Origin: a bacterium
GTDB taxonomy: Bacteria > Planctomycetota > Planctomycetia > Pirellulales > Pirellulaceae
NCBI GenBank assembly: GCA_016124445.1
Contig: WGNR01000012.1
Coordinates: forward strand, 682,001 to 746,000
Reading direction: 5' to 3'
DNA: 64,000 nucleotides
The notes under the pieces were generated by a model, which was not told where the DNA came from, searched no databases, and saw only the letters and a list, made by a program, of their open reading frames with translations. Position numbers and translations under genes: made by a program. The first letter of the stretch is position 1. Every line of letters begins with the position of its first letter. Of the stretch, positions 17,799 to 27,007 are shown one piece after another.

Positions 17799-18308
17799 GT
17801 GGCACGAAACATCGAAATCAAGGCTCGGATCGCCAACCGTAAAGAGCTCGAAGACCGCATCGCGCCGCTTGCCGATTCCGGGCCTGCTGTACTAAGGCAG
17901 GTCGATCACTTCTATCGAGTCCCCGAGGGGCGATTGAAGTTGCGGCAAATCAACGAAGAACACGCCGAGTTGATCTTCTACCGGCGTTTCGATCTGGCAG
18001 GTCCCAAGACGTCCCATTATCGTCGCGTTCCAATTTCGCATCCCGATCAGCTCGGATTGCTGCTGGACGACGCCCTGCAACTATTGGGGACCGTCACGAA
18101 AACTCGGACGCTTTACATGGTAGGTCAAACCCGTATTCATCTCGACGAAGTCCAATCGTTGGGCGATTACCTGGAGCTTGAAGTTGTGCTCGACGACTCA
18201 CAAAGCGAAGAGGAGGGGACCGCGATCGCCCACGACCTGATGCAACGGCTGTCGATCGATCCAGAAGACCTCGTCGAAGGGGCTTACCTGGACCATCTCC
18301 TCAAATAA
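17799..18308 (+). CDS. CYTH-domain protein (class IV adenylate cyclase/thiamine triphosphatase fold)
   Basis: A 169-residue single-domain protein. The GTG at 17799 is chosen because it yields the characteristic opening ARNIEIKARI; the longer frame runs back into lysA. CYTH features in order are the IEIK strand, VDHFYRVPEGRLKLRQ, ELIFYRRFD, SHYRRVP, the KTRTLYMVGQTRIHLDEV core, LGDYLELEVVL, and a C-terminal helix ending EGAYLDHLL. The first Glu of the ExExK motif is Asn, a variant that I believe occurs in bacterial CyaB-like proteins. Members bind triphosphates with two metals. Whether this one makes cAMP or hydrolyses a triphosphate is not determinable here. It follows lysA by 10 bases. Confidence 0.85.
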   Translation: MARNIEIKARIANRKELEDRIAPLADSGPAVLRQVDHFYRVPEGRLKLRQINEEHAELIFYRRFDLAGPKTSHYRRVPISHPDQLGLLLDDALQLLGTVTKTRTLYMVGQTRIHLDEVQSLGDYLELEVVLDDSQSEEEGTAIAHDLMQRLSIDPEDLVEGAYLDHLLK

Positions 18309-18317
18309 AAAATTTGC

Positions 18318-19613
18318 TTAGAACAAGCGGCCTCCCAAATGGTTCGTGGGACCTGATGGCAAATCGAACCGGATTTCCAGGATCGAAAAGTCATCCGTCA
18401 ATTGATCTTTGCCACTTAGCTGCCGAACGTACTGATACAAGGCATCCATCTTCGATTCGCCATTGAGCACGGGCTGGTTCATGTACATGACAAACTGGTC
18501 GAAGGTCCACTCACTTTGATTCTTTTGATGGATCTCGAAGACCCCGTCGCTAAACAAATAGAAACGCGACGGCGAGTTGACCACGATCGATTGGGTTTCA
18601 AAGTGGGGCCAATCGATCATGCCCATCAGCGGCCCGCTCGAAGCAAGGCGAATCGGCTTGTTCGCCTCATCGTCGTAGTAGAGCGCGTCTGGGTGCCCGC
18701 CGCCTCCCCAGGTAAGCCGATGGGTCGGTCGATGGAAGACGCCGTACCAAATCGTGAACAGCTTGTTGCCATGGCGATCCATCGTGAACGAATCGTTCAA
18801 ATGCGCCAGAACTTCGCTCGGATGACGAAAGTCGGTTTCAGGCAGCGTCGCGCCCCGGATCACGTTGACGATACTGACCGCCAAAAGAGCCGAATCAATT
18901 CCATGCCCGGTCACATCCAACAGATAGATGGCTAGATGATCCGGGTCGATCCAATGGTATCCCATTGCATCGCCGCCCAGTTCTTCGGAGGGAACGTAGC
19001 GCCAATCGATCGAGATTTGTCCGTCTACCGGATCGGGAATCAAACGCGAAACGTAGTCTGCCCCGGCATTCAGATCGCGCTGCATGCGATGATTGGCGCG
19101 TTCCAACTCCTTGGTGCGCTCACGCACCAGTTCCTCCAGATGGGCGTTGTAGCGTTCCAATTGCTTGTTCTTTTCTCGCAATTCCTCGAGCAGCGCCACT
19201 CGCGATTTGAGACAAATCCGTTCGCGCTGCTTATCGAGAAAATCGGATGTCAGCACTCCCGAGAATTCCCGTAGGTACCGAGACAGGGCGATCTCGTGGA
19301 TCTCTTGCCCATCGGAAACCTGCAGCACTTCATCAAAGAACTCGCGCAAACGAGGTGAAAGGCAAACCGCCTCGGACGTGAGAAAGCGGAAGCCCAAAAC
19401 GGCGCATCCGCCCGAATGCTCGACATGGATAAACAAGCTGCCCGGCTCGCGATGCATCACCAATTGTCGAACCAAGTCGGAAAGCAACGTCGCCATCCGC
19501 ATCGAAACATCAGGTCCGAACCCAAACGCCAGGCCCAAACCTAGCATCTTGGTTCGGACCTCGACGACTGCCGATTCGTCAAATATCCGGATGTCCCCTA
19601 GATTGGTTTTCAT
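18318..19613 (-). CDS. SpoIIE/RsbU-type PP2C serine phosphatase
   Basis: A 431-residue signalling phosphatase. The ATG at 19613 is used because GGAGG lies 5 bases upstream; the frame extends 7 codons further. The N-terminal ~110 residues look like a degenerate regulatory module with MATLLSDLVRQLVMHREPG, possibly HATPase-like. A charged coiled coil (LEELREKNKQLERYNAHLEEL) spans ~135-175. The PP2C domain starts near 190 with SEELGGDAMGYHWID, DVTGHGIDSALLAVSI, GGGGHPDALYYDD, SSGPLMG and FSDGVFE. The metal-binding Asp residues (GGD and DVTGHG) are present. Such enzymes dephosphorylate anti-anti-sigma proteins. No such partner is adjacent. Confidence 0.9.
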   Translation of the reverse strand: MKTNLGDIRIFDESAVVEVRTKMLGLGLAFGFGPDVSMRMATLLSDLVRQLVMHREPGSLFIHVEHSGGCAVLGFRFLTSEAVCLSPRLREFFDEVLQVSDGQEIHEIALSRYLREFSGVLTSDFLDKQRERICLKSRVALLEELREKNKQLERYNAHLEELVRERTKELERANHRMQRDLNAGADYVSRLIPDPVDGQISIDWRYVPSEELGGDAMGYHWIDPDHLAIYLLDVTGHGIDSALLAVSIVNVIRGATLPETDFRHPSEVLAHLNDSFTMDRHGNKLFTIWYGVFHRPTHRLTWGGGGHPDALYYDDEANKPIRLASSGPLMGMIDWPHFETQSIVVNSPSRFYLFSDGVFEIHQKNQSEWTFDQFVMYMNQPVLNGESKMDALYQYVRQLSGKDQLTDDFSILEIRFDLPSGPTNHLGGRLF

Positions 19614-19681
19614 GGGAACCTCCGTAACTGGCAACCCACCAAGGCATGCCGATCTAAGATCGATCGTGTGGCAGTTGAGAC

Positions 19682-19713
19682 AAAAAAGAAGACCCTGTCG
19701 ATTTCGAACAGGG
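19682..19713 (-). terminator. Terminator on the minus strand after the DUF1444 gene
   Basis: CCCTGT at 19693-19698 pairs with ACAGGG at 19708-19713. Read on the minus strand the hairpin is followed by a T-rich stretch (TCTTCTTTTTTG). It lies ~170 bases after the stop of the DUF1444 gene and separates it from the phosphatase gene downstream. Confidence 0.65.
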
Positions 19714-19884
19714 CCTTAAACTTCGCCGAGCTTTGTCTGCGATTGATACGTATTCGAGAATTACTATGCGCATTCATCGGATTGGTCATCCGGTAATCTG
19801 GCCAATGGATTTCATATCCTTAAGCATCCAGCTCCATAGCCTCGACACTTGAGCGGGTGACTGATGGAACTCGATGACTCCCAG

Positions 19885-21111
19885 CTATCCCAGGCGGAAG
19901 CGGGGAAGGGAACCAATTTGCCTCAATTCGTCCGGTTGTGGAAAACCAAGTACCCGGAAGCGCGGCGGGTAGGTCCCCAGGTCTTCCATCTGGGAACCAA
20001 GCATTTCTCGAACATTCTCCCATCTGCCGCTGGCCAAAGGTTTCATGTGGGTCGAGTCCATAAACACCACCACGTCGGCCTGCGGCAGCAAGGCGTGGGG
20101 GCACTCGGGCCAAACACAATACGACATCATCTTGCGTGACTTTAAATCGCGCACCAAAAAGTAATTCGCGGTGAAGCCTTCCCGACCAGAGCGGGCAAAT
20201 GCGGCTTCGATCGCCTCGTGTTGTTCTCGATATTCGGAGGCGAGTCCCTGCAGGTGCAGTTCCAAAAAACCATCATGCAGGGGATGCCCCTCATCAGGCA
20301 GCCACGTTTCCCATTGGCCTTCAACCAAACGGCAGGGGGTTGGACTGATCGGCCGTGGATCGTTGAAATGTTGGCGAGCCAGTTCCTGCATCAACTGCAG
20401 GCCTACCTCATCCTGGTCGCCGGCAACGATCAAACAATCGCGCGTCGGTACCATCGCCACGGGTCGACCCTGTGTTTCCAGCTGCGAAATGCGTTCGGTC
20501 AGTAACATCCTCGATGCATCGTAATGGTCTTGGTTGCCGAACAGAAACACGCGGCCATCCAGCGTCGTGACGGTGGCGTCGATCCTGCCGAGGTTTTCCA
20601 GCGCCACTTCCATCAATTCGTACAGCGATCGATTCCATTGCTGCTGACGCTGGGCATCGATGGTCCGCATCGCCTCGGGCAAATCGTAGATCGGCAGCGC
20701 GAGCAGATGGTCGCCAATACCAACGTAAGGAGCGTCCAGCATCGTTTCGCCTGCCAACCGCTGCTGGAGGGTGGTGATCTCGAGGTAAGCGCGGCTGCGT
20801 ACGATCGGCAGAATATCTGGTTCGGCGTCCTCGAAAGCTTCAGGAACCGCTTCGTACCGAGCCATAATCGCCCGCGTGACCTGGCCGAGATAGGCATCGC
20901 GATCACTTTCGTCCAGACGGTCATATTCCGCGAAGAGATTCCCCAGGTTGGCAACGCCCGCGAGTTCTCCCTGGTCGAAGAAGCAAAACTGGTACGAATC
21001 TTTTTCGTACCGGACCTCGCGAGTTTCGCCGGCCTCTTTCACACGTTGCATTAACTGCTCGGCGAATTGGTCGCGTTTCGACGTTCCGAAGATGTACCGA
21101 AGCAGGTCCAT
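19885..21111 (-). CDS. DUF1444 (YtpQ-like) protein with a C-terminal extension
   Basis: A 408-residue soluble protein. Residues ~1-270 match the DUF1444/YtpQ pattern as I know it: EPDILPIVRSRAYLE, a central LLALPIYDLPEAMRTI, LYELMEVALENLGR, FLFGNQDHYDASRMLL, VAMVPTRDCLIVAGDQ and a closing VEGQWETW. YtpQ itself is about 270 residues. Here another ~110 residues follow with a separate fold-like block (FTANYFLVRDLKSRKMM, ADVVVFMDS, PPRFRVLGFPQPDEL). No enzymatic activity is known for DUF1444. The gene is monocistronic, with its own terminator. Confidence 0.8.
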   Translation of the reverse strand: MDLLRYIFGTSKRDQFAEQLMQRVKEAGETREVRYEKDSYQFCFFDQGELAGVANLGNLFAEYDRLDESDRDAYLGQVTRAIMARYEAVPEAFEDAEPDILPIVRSRAYLEITTLQQRLAGETMLDAPYVGIGDHLLALPIYDLPEAMRTIDAQRQQQWNRSLYELMEVALENLGRIDATVTTLDGRVFLFGNQDHYDASRMLLTERISQLETQGRPVAMVPTRDCLIVAGDQDEVGLQLMQELARQHFNDPRPISPTPCRLVEGQWETWLPDEGHPLHDGFLELHLQGLASEYREQHEAIEAAFARSGREGFTANYFLVRDLKSRKMMSYCVWPECPHALLPQADVVVFMDSTHMKPLASGRWENVREMLGSQMEDLGTYPPRFRVLGFPQPDELRQIGSLPRFRLG

Positions 21112-21404
21112 GGCATAAGTCGCCAGAAAAGTAGTTGCCAGTGCATCGGGATGGAGTATCTAACCTCCATTTTATCGCGAGCCGACCAGTAAACCAAAGA
21201 AAAATACCCAACCAATGGTGTGTTCCGAAAGATGGTGCCAGAAACGATACAACCGATCGGGCAATTGCCAATTGGCTGCAATTTCAGTTATTCTTGAGGA
21301 AATTCGGGGAGGAGTTCGTCGATATAGTCAATATCAAGTGCCTCGGGAGGAACCGAAGTCCATGTCGTCATGGTGACGGGTCTCTCGAATGACACCTTGC
21401 GTCG

Positions 21405-23399
21405 ATGTATCTACCGAAAATGCACCAGCCTCATCCTAAATCGCACGACCCCCACGGCGCCGATCCGATTGTGTTGAGCATCTTTGTCGATGGCCAGCAG
21501 CGCCCGATCTTCGACGATCAATTGGGAAAAGAGGTCCTCGCTCTAACGCTGCCTGAGCGGCTGGTTCTGGGACGGCAAGATGTGGCCCGGGGCGAACCAG
21601 GCGCATTCCGCACGATCTCGTTCACCGACCACCGCAAGCTGATCATCACCCCCTATCAGCAGCGGGAGGTTTCGCGGCGGTGCCTGGAAATCTCGTTCGA
21701 TACCGACGGCAGCTATTTGCGGGTCGGCAATATCGGCAACCATGAAGTACCGCTGTCCCCTTCGGATGAAGGTCGTATCACACACCGCCAGGTCCGAACG
21801 TTCCTGACCGACGAATTGCGGCAGACGCCCATTCGCTTGATGGTTGGTTCCAACATCGCCGTTCAATTAGGAACGCAAACCGCCGAGGCCGTTTCTTCCT
21901 CGTTCTCCTCCGCGCAATCGAACATTTCGCAATCGCTGGCGGATGTGGCCAGCCTGCTAAATCAAAGTCGGCTGGACGATCCGCAGTCGGAAGCCAGCAG
22001 CGACCTGGAACGGATCCTCAGCGCCGTTAGTGCCGTACTGGAGAAGGCAGCCAATTCTCCTGACTTTTTTATCTCGGCCGCCGAAAAAGTTTGCGAGCTG
22101 GGTAACTTCGAATCGTGCTCTTACCTCGGCCTGGATCAGATGGCCAATCGCTGGCAGTGCGAAGTCACCTGGCCTTCTGATTCCTTTGATCCCAAAGATG
22201 GACTCAAGTTCGATAGCAAGGCACTCGAGTTCGTTTGGAACAACCGCCAGACCTGGTCCTCGCACGTGCATCGCGACGACGAGGATCCTCAACATCGCGT
22301 GGTCGTCACGCCAGTCATCTCGCGCGAAAGCGTCGTTGGCGCCTTGTATGCCTCGAAACAAAAGGATGAATTCGGCGACGGCCTGAAGTTCGATTACGAA
22401 GTCAAGTTCGTCGAAGTGATCCGCGACTGCCTGACCGTCGGCTTGGAACGCTTGAAGGTCGAACAAGAGGTCGCCCGGCAACAGGTATGTCTGGCCCAAT
22501 TCTTCCCGCCTGGTATTGCCGAGCGAATTCTCAATGATCAAACGCTTCTGGAAACACGGGAAGAGAACATCACGGTGCTGTTCTGTGATATCCGCGGCTT
22601 CAGCAGTATTAGTTCCATCCTGGGAGCCAAGCAAACACTGCAGTGGCTACGTGACGTCTTGGGGAAACTGTCGGAGTCGGTGATCCAGCATGAAGGTGTC
22701 TTGCTGGAATATGTCGGTGACGAGCTTGTTGCCATGTGGGGTGCCCCCGACAAGCAGCCCAACCATCCTGATCTGGCCTGCCAGGCAGCGATTGACATGG
22801 TCAAGAAGCTGGATCAGTTGAACGAGGCCTGGGCCGATCGGATCCCCAAAGATCTGCTTCCCTTTGGCGTGACCATTGGCATCAACACCGGCGACTGCGT
22901 CGTGGGGCGAAAAGGGACCGAATACAAATACATGTGGGGCCCGCTAGGACCGACGGTCAACATTGCCAGCCGCGTTCAAGGTGCGACCAAGCAGTTCTGT
23001 CCTCACGAGGACGAAGAAGAGGAGAACGAGGAAGAGTTCTGCCCGCCTGATATTCTGATCACCGAAGCAACGCGAAAAGCTCTCAGCACGAAAATGGCGA
23101 CGCGCTATCTAGGCTCGATCCGTGTGGTCAACATTCGCCAGCCGATCGAAGTCCACCAGTTGGCCGCCAACCCTTCGGTCAATTGGAATCAATTGCGAAC
23201 GCATTACGAAAACGCGTACCGCCAGTTCGAACATCGCGACTTTCTCGAGGCGCTCAATACGCTTGATGTGATTGCCAAGCTGGAAGAGTTCCACCTGGAT
23301 GGACCGACCAAATGCCTGCGCGATCGGGCCTTGCGGCTTTTGCAGAATCCTAAGCTGATTGGTCCCAACCACCCCGTTTGGCTGCTGGACCATAAATAA
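21405..23399 (+). CDS. Class III adenylate/guanylate cyclase with FHA-like and GAF domains
   Basis: A 664-residue soluble cyclase. The N-terminal ~150 residues have an FHA-like pattern (PERLVLGRQD, EVSRRCLEISFD, LRVGNIGNHEVPLS). A GAF-like sensor follows at ~205-360 (AEKVCELGNFESCSYLGL, VVVTPVISRESVVGALYAS). The catalytic domain runs ~370-600, with metal-binding Asp395 in FCDIRGFS and Asp439 in YVGDELVAMWG, then GVTIGINTGDCVVG and GPLGPTVNIASRVQGA. An acidic insert (EDEEEENEEEF) lies just after, and a helical tail closes the protein. It converts ATP or GTP to the cyclic nucleotide; specificity is not clear. There is no membrane segment, so input probably comes through FHA and GAF. Confidence 0.9.
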   Translation: MYLPKMHQPHPKSHDPHGADPIVLSIFVDGQQRPIFDDQLGKEVLALTLPERLVLGRQDVARGEPGAFRTISFTDHRKLIITPYQQREVSRRCLEISFDTDGSYLRVGNIGNHEVPLSPSDEGRITHRQVRTFLTDELRQTPIRLMVGSNIAVQLGTQTAEAVSSSFSSAQSNISQSLADVASLLNQSRLDDPQSEASSDLERILSAVSAVLEKAANSPDFFISAAEKVCELGNFESCSYLGLDQMANRWQCEVTWPSDSFDPKDGLKFDSKALEFVWNNRQTWSSHVHRDDEDPQHRVVVTPVISRESVVGALYASKQKDEFGDGLKFDYEVKFVEVIRDCLTVGLERLKVEQEVARQQVCLAQFFPPGIAERILNDQTLLETREENITVLFCDIRGFSSISSILGAKQTLQWLRDVLGKLSESVIQHEGVLLEYVGDELVAMWGAPDKQPNHPDLACQAAIDMVKKLDQLNEAWADRIPKDLLPFGVTIGINTGDCVVGRKGTEYKYMWGPLGPTVNIASRVQGATKQFCPHEDEEEENEEEFCPPDILITEATRKALSTKMATRYLGSIRVVNIRQPIEVHQLAANPSVNWNQLRTHYENAYRQFEHRDFLEALNTLDVIAKLEEFHLDGPTKCLRDRALRLLQNPKLIGPNHPVWLLDHK

Positions 23400-23559
23400 A
23401 TAGCCGCGAAATCGAGAAAAACGCGGCGGCCGACGTGAAGTCACCGTTCCCACACATCGACAATGCCGACCGACGCGTCCTTCTGCGATGATTCCAGGTT
23501 AGTGATATCCCAGGTATAACGGAAATACGTTGTTCCTATTCTTTTGATAAGCACTACCT

Positions 23560-24450
23560 ATGGAAATCCATCAGCTTCGATATTTCGTGGCGGTTGCCGA
23601 ACTGGAAAACTTCACCCGGGCAGCCGAGCAGTGCCATGTCACCCAGCCGTCTCTCAGTCAGCAGATCGCCAAGCTCGAGCGCGAACTCGATACGCGATTG
23701 CTCGATCGATTGGGACGACGCGTGGTGCTGACCGATTCGGGAAAAGAGCTACTCCCGCGCGCCCGGCGGATTCTCAAGGAAGTCGATGCGGCCGAAGGAT
23801 GGTTCAAGCAGCCCGAAGGGCCTGAGTCGGTCAATCTTCGCCTGGGTGCGTTGCCGACGATTGCTCCCTATCTGCTGCCAGGCATCATCAAACACTTCCG
23901 CCAGCAGTGCCCCCATGTGATGTTGACGTTGGTCGAGGACTACACCGACCATCTTTTAGATCGGCTGATCAAAGGGACGTTGGACGTCGCGATTCTGGCG
24001 CTGCCGATCGAAGATACCCGGCTGAAGGTCGAGCCGCTGTTTCGGGAATCACTTCTGGTCGCGATGCCTCCGAACCATCCGCTGGCTGAAAAGCAAGCCG
24101 TATCGATCAGCCAGGTTCGCCAGGAACCCTTCGTCCTGCTGCATGAAGTGCATTGTCTCGGCGAGCAAGTACTGGGCTTTTGTCGCCAGCAAGAGTTTCA
24201 GCCGCAGGTCGTTTGCGAAAGTGCCCAGATCTCGACGATCCAGCAGATGATTCGCTTGGGCATTGGTATCTCTCTATTGCCGGAGATGGCAGCCGATCCC
24301 AACGATCCGTCCTGCGTCTATCGGCCGATCCGCAAGGTTCAGCCGTATCGCACAATTGCCGCGGCGTGGAATCGGCATCGAACCACGACCCCACTCCAGG
24401 AGCATCTCTTGGAGCACCTTCGCCAGGTAGACGCCGATTCGGCCAAGTAG
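23560..24450 (+). CDS. oxyR: OxyR-type hydrogen-peroxide-sensing LysR regulator
   Basis: A 296-residue LysR-family activator. The winged helix-turn-helix occupies residues 1-65 (MEIHQLRYFVAVAELENFTR, VTQPSLSQQIAKLE) and the effector domain runs from ~90. Identification as OxyR rests on HCLGEQVLGFC at 198-208, which places cysteines at 199 and 208. These are the exact numbers and 9-residue spacing of the redox pair of E. coli OxyR, and much of the surrounding loop is kept. OxyR oxidises to a 199-208 disulfide in peroxide and then activates antioxidant genes. No catalase or peroxidase gene is adjacent. I could not place an OxyR operator in the 160 bases upstream. Confidence 0.88.
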   Translation: MEIHQLRYFVAVAELENFTRAAEQCHVTQPSLSQQIAKLERELDTRLLDRLGRRVVLTDSGKELLPRARRILKEVDAAEGWFKQPEGPESVNLRLGALPTIAPYLLPGIIKHFRQQCPHVMLTLVEDYTDHLLDRLIKGTLDVAILALPIEDTRLKVEPLFRESLLVAMPPNHPLAEKQAVSISQVRQEPFVLLHEVHCLGEQVLGFCRQQEFQPQVVCESAQISTIQQMIRLGIGISLLPEMAADPNDPSCVYRPIRKVQPYRTIAAAWNRHRTTTPLQEHLLEHLRQVDADSAK

Positions 24451-24577
24451 GACTAAAAACTGGTCGTTGCTAGCACAAATTGGTCTTGGTCGGTTCGACG
24501 ATGTCGGTATACTCTCGCCCGCCTGGAATTGCCCAAAATCGCACGGAAGCACGGGGCATCGCCTGGCCGAGGGAATC

Positions 24578-26911
24578 ATGTCTATTACGAGCATCATTCG
24601 ACCAATCGTTTGCGTCATCGTCTGTTTCGCCATCCACGAAGGGATGAGTGCGGAACCGATACGTTTGACGCTGGACGAATCGGACCAGGTCGTCTCGAAA
24701 GAAGATGTCGTCCCGGTTCCCTACAACCAGGCCATCCAGCCCCGTCCCTATCGTCCTTACTCGCTTTCGCTGACTGCCGACGGGGAACCTGCCCCATGGC
24801 GCGGCGTACGTCAAGCCTCGGCCGAGGCACCTCCGTCGCCTCCGCCCAAGTTTGAGTCGGACGTCCAGGTTCGTCCGCCTGAGGGCGCCAAGATTGTCGA
24901 ACCGACCACCAACGGTCCACTGCGAATATTCCGAATCCGTGACGAGACCATTAAAAATCCGGCCGCAGCCAAGGGAACTTCGCCGCTTGAAGAACAACCG
25001 CTGCCGGCAGAGCCCGCGAGTTCTTTGGATGTTAAAGAAGTGGAATCGGAACCAGCACCCCGGTCGCGCTATTCCGAATCGCCCGTCATCGTGGTCTCGC
25101 CAACATCGCCGATGCCTGAGCAAAGCGACCTTCAGGTAAAGTCGAATCCGCCTGCCAATCCAGCCGCAACACCAGAGACTGCTCCTGGTCCGGTGGCGGG
25201 ATTCAATCTGCGAAATACGGCCTCGGCGCTTTCGGTCTGGCAAATCTCCCCTAAGAAAACAACCATCGCGGAAATCGATGCGCAGTGGGGCCAACCGATT
25301 CAGGAACGCCGCATCGACGACCAACGTCGCGTACGCGTTTATGAAAACCGCGGCGAGTTCGCCAAAGTTGAGATCGGCCTCGATGGCGACCAGGTCATCT
25401 CACTTTACATGATTCCCGCCAATCCGATCCCCCGAAATCTGCTGATCGAACGGTTGCAATTGACCGACGTTACTCCCGCCGAAGTTCACGACAACACCGG
25501 ACGCCTGATGGGTGTCATCTACCCGGAGCGCGGCGTATTGCTGCCGATGGAGTCGACAACCAAGTCGGATCAAATCGATCGAATCATCATTCAGGCGCCT
25601 TCCGCAGAAGCGTTCGTGATCCGCGCTCGTGATCGTTCGCCGTTGGATCTTCGCGACCGTCTGGCCGATTACCAACTGGCGATCGCCCAGGAACCGCATA
25701 ATGCGGATGCCTGGTATGAAATGTCCTTGATCTTGCATCGCCTGGGTCGAGAAAAGGAAGCGTTCGATGCGGCCCGCGAGGCGACCTCGGGGATTGGCTC
25801 GCTGCCGGAACATCGCTTGCATCGATCCCTGCTTTCCGCCACGCAAGGCAATCTGGCCAGTGCCATTCAAAGCACCAAAGAAATCGCCGAAGACACCGGC
25901 GTCCCCGCGCACGTTCAAGCCAAAGCACAATGCCAGTGGGGAAGCCTGTTGCAAATGGCCGGCCCCGTCAAGAACCAGGAAGCCGTTCAGCATCATGTCC
26001 GCGCGATCGAGTTGGCATCGCCGCTGGTGAACGATACCAACCAGCAAACTCGCCGGGATGCCAAGCGCGTTCTGGTTGATGCCCACATGGCACTTGCCAT
26101 CGACATCGCGGCAGGCGATTGGGAACGCAAGCCCGAGGTAGTCAATCAATGGCTCCAGCGGGCCAGGGTTTACATCGACGACCTGGTCACTAACGAAAAT
26201 GCCACCGGCCAGCTGCGCATGAACTGGCTGACTTGCTCGCTGATGGCCCACAGCTTTTACAACGCACCGTTTGATCCAACCGAGTCGGTCGACTTGATCC
26301 TGGGTCAATATCGCGAGTTGGTCCAGAAGTCGAACGATCCGTTTTTCCACCGCGCCTTGGAGTGGGAAACCGGTCAGGCTCTATCGCAGGCCGTCTTCAT
26401 CGAACATGCCCGAGAGAAGTACGACGCCGCGCTGGAACTTGCCGATCAGGCACAAACATTCCTCAAAGGAGGCATGGTCGGCCGCGAAGTCACGATCGCC
26501 GATCATCTGCTGTTGGGTAATCTGTACTTCCGGGCTGGTGCCATTTGTGCCGTACAAAAGCAAAACCATGCCAACGCTGTCCAGTGGTACGAGATGGCGG
26601 TCCGGCACGTAACCGATCCATCGATGCCCAATATCATGCTCGATCGTCGCGGCGAGTCGCTGGTCAGCATGGGCGTTTCGTACTGGTCCACGGGTGATCG
26701 CCCGAGGGGTGTCGCACTCACGGAACAAGGCAAGTCGTTCATCGAAACGGCCATCGCCCAGGATCCCACCTTAGAGGCGAAACTGATCGTTCCGCTGGAT
26801 AACCTGGCAGAGATGTATCGCGAGATGGGGAACGCGCAGAAAAGCGCCGAGTACACTGCCTCGTCAAAGCGAATCCAACAATCGATCTCGACTGGCCAGG
26901 TCTCTCGGTAA
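24578..26911 (+). CDS. Secreted TPR-repeat protein of unknown function
   Basis: A 777-residue protein from ATG 24578, which starts a signal peptide (SIIRPIVCVIVCFAIHEGMSA); the frame is open 37 codons further without support. Residues ~20-240 are Pro/Glu/Ser-rich and probably disordered. A ~150-residue block follows, beginning FNLRNTASALSVWQISPKKT and containing VRVYENRGEFAKVEIGL. From ~380 to the end come TPR-like helical pairs (LADYQLAIAQEPHNADAWYEMSLIL, LSATQGNLASAIQSTKEIAE, LDNLAEMYREMGNAQKSAEY). It is likely a periplasmic scaffold. It begins 127 bases after oxyR. Function not recognised. Confidence 0.8.
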   Translation: MSITSIIRPIVCVIVCFAIHEGMSAEPIRLTLDESDQVVSKEDVVPVPYNQAIQPRPYRPYSLSLTADGEPAPWRGVRQASAEAPPSPPPKFESDVQVRPPEGAKIVEPTTNGPLRIFRIRDETIKNPAAAKGTSPLEEQPLPAEPASSLDVKEVESEPAPRSRYSESPVIVVSPTSPMPEQSDLQVKSNPPANPAATPETAPGPVAGFNLRNTASALSVWQISPKKTTIAEIDAQWGQPIQERRIDDQRRVRVYENRGEFAKVEIGLDGDQVISLYMIPANPIPRNLLIERLQLTDVTPAEVHDNTGRLMGVIYPERGVLLPMESTTKSDQIDRIIIQAPSAEAFVIRARDRSPLDLRDRLADYQLAIAQEPHNADAWYEMSLILHRLGREKEAFDAAREATSGIGSLPEHRLHRSLLSATQGNLASAIQSTKEIAEDTGVPAHVQAKAQCQWGSLLQMAGPVKNQEAVQHHVRAIELASPLVNDTNQQTRRDAKRVLVDAHMALAIDIAAGDWERKPEVVNQWLQRARVYIDDLVTNENATGQLRMNWLTCSLMAHSFYNAPFDPTESVDLILGQYRELVQKSNDPFFHRALEWETGQALSQAVFIEHAREKYDAALELADQAQTFLKGGMVGREVTIADHLLLGNLYFRAGAICAVQKQNHANAVQWYEMAVRHVTDPSMPNIMLDRRGESLVSMGVSYWSTGDRPRGVALTEQGKSFIETAIAQDPTLEAKLIVPLDNLAEMYREMGNAQKSAEYTASSKRIQQSISTGQVSR

Positions 26912-27007
26912 CTTCGGCCTGCAGACAATTGCTTCCCGCCAGCAGCCGCATTTCTTAAGATGGATTCAGGCGAGTGATTTGTCCTGACTTCCTTCCGCGA
27001 GCTGCAT

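Noticed and set aside
16700..17860. 386-codon minus-strand frame
   Set aside because: It lies opposite lysA, whose catalytic residues are all in place.
23400..23559. OxyR-type operator (ATAG/CTAT quartets) upstream of oxyR
   Set aside because: Isolated fragments such as CTAT can be found but not with the required N7 spacing.
25400..26350. 316-codon minus-strand frame
   Set aside because: It lies opposite the TPR protein gene and lacks signal, motif and ribosome-binding site.
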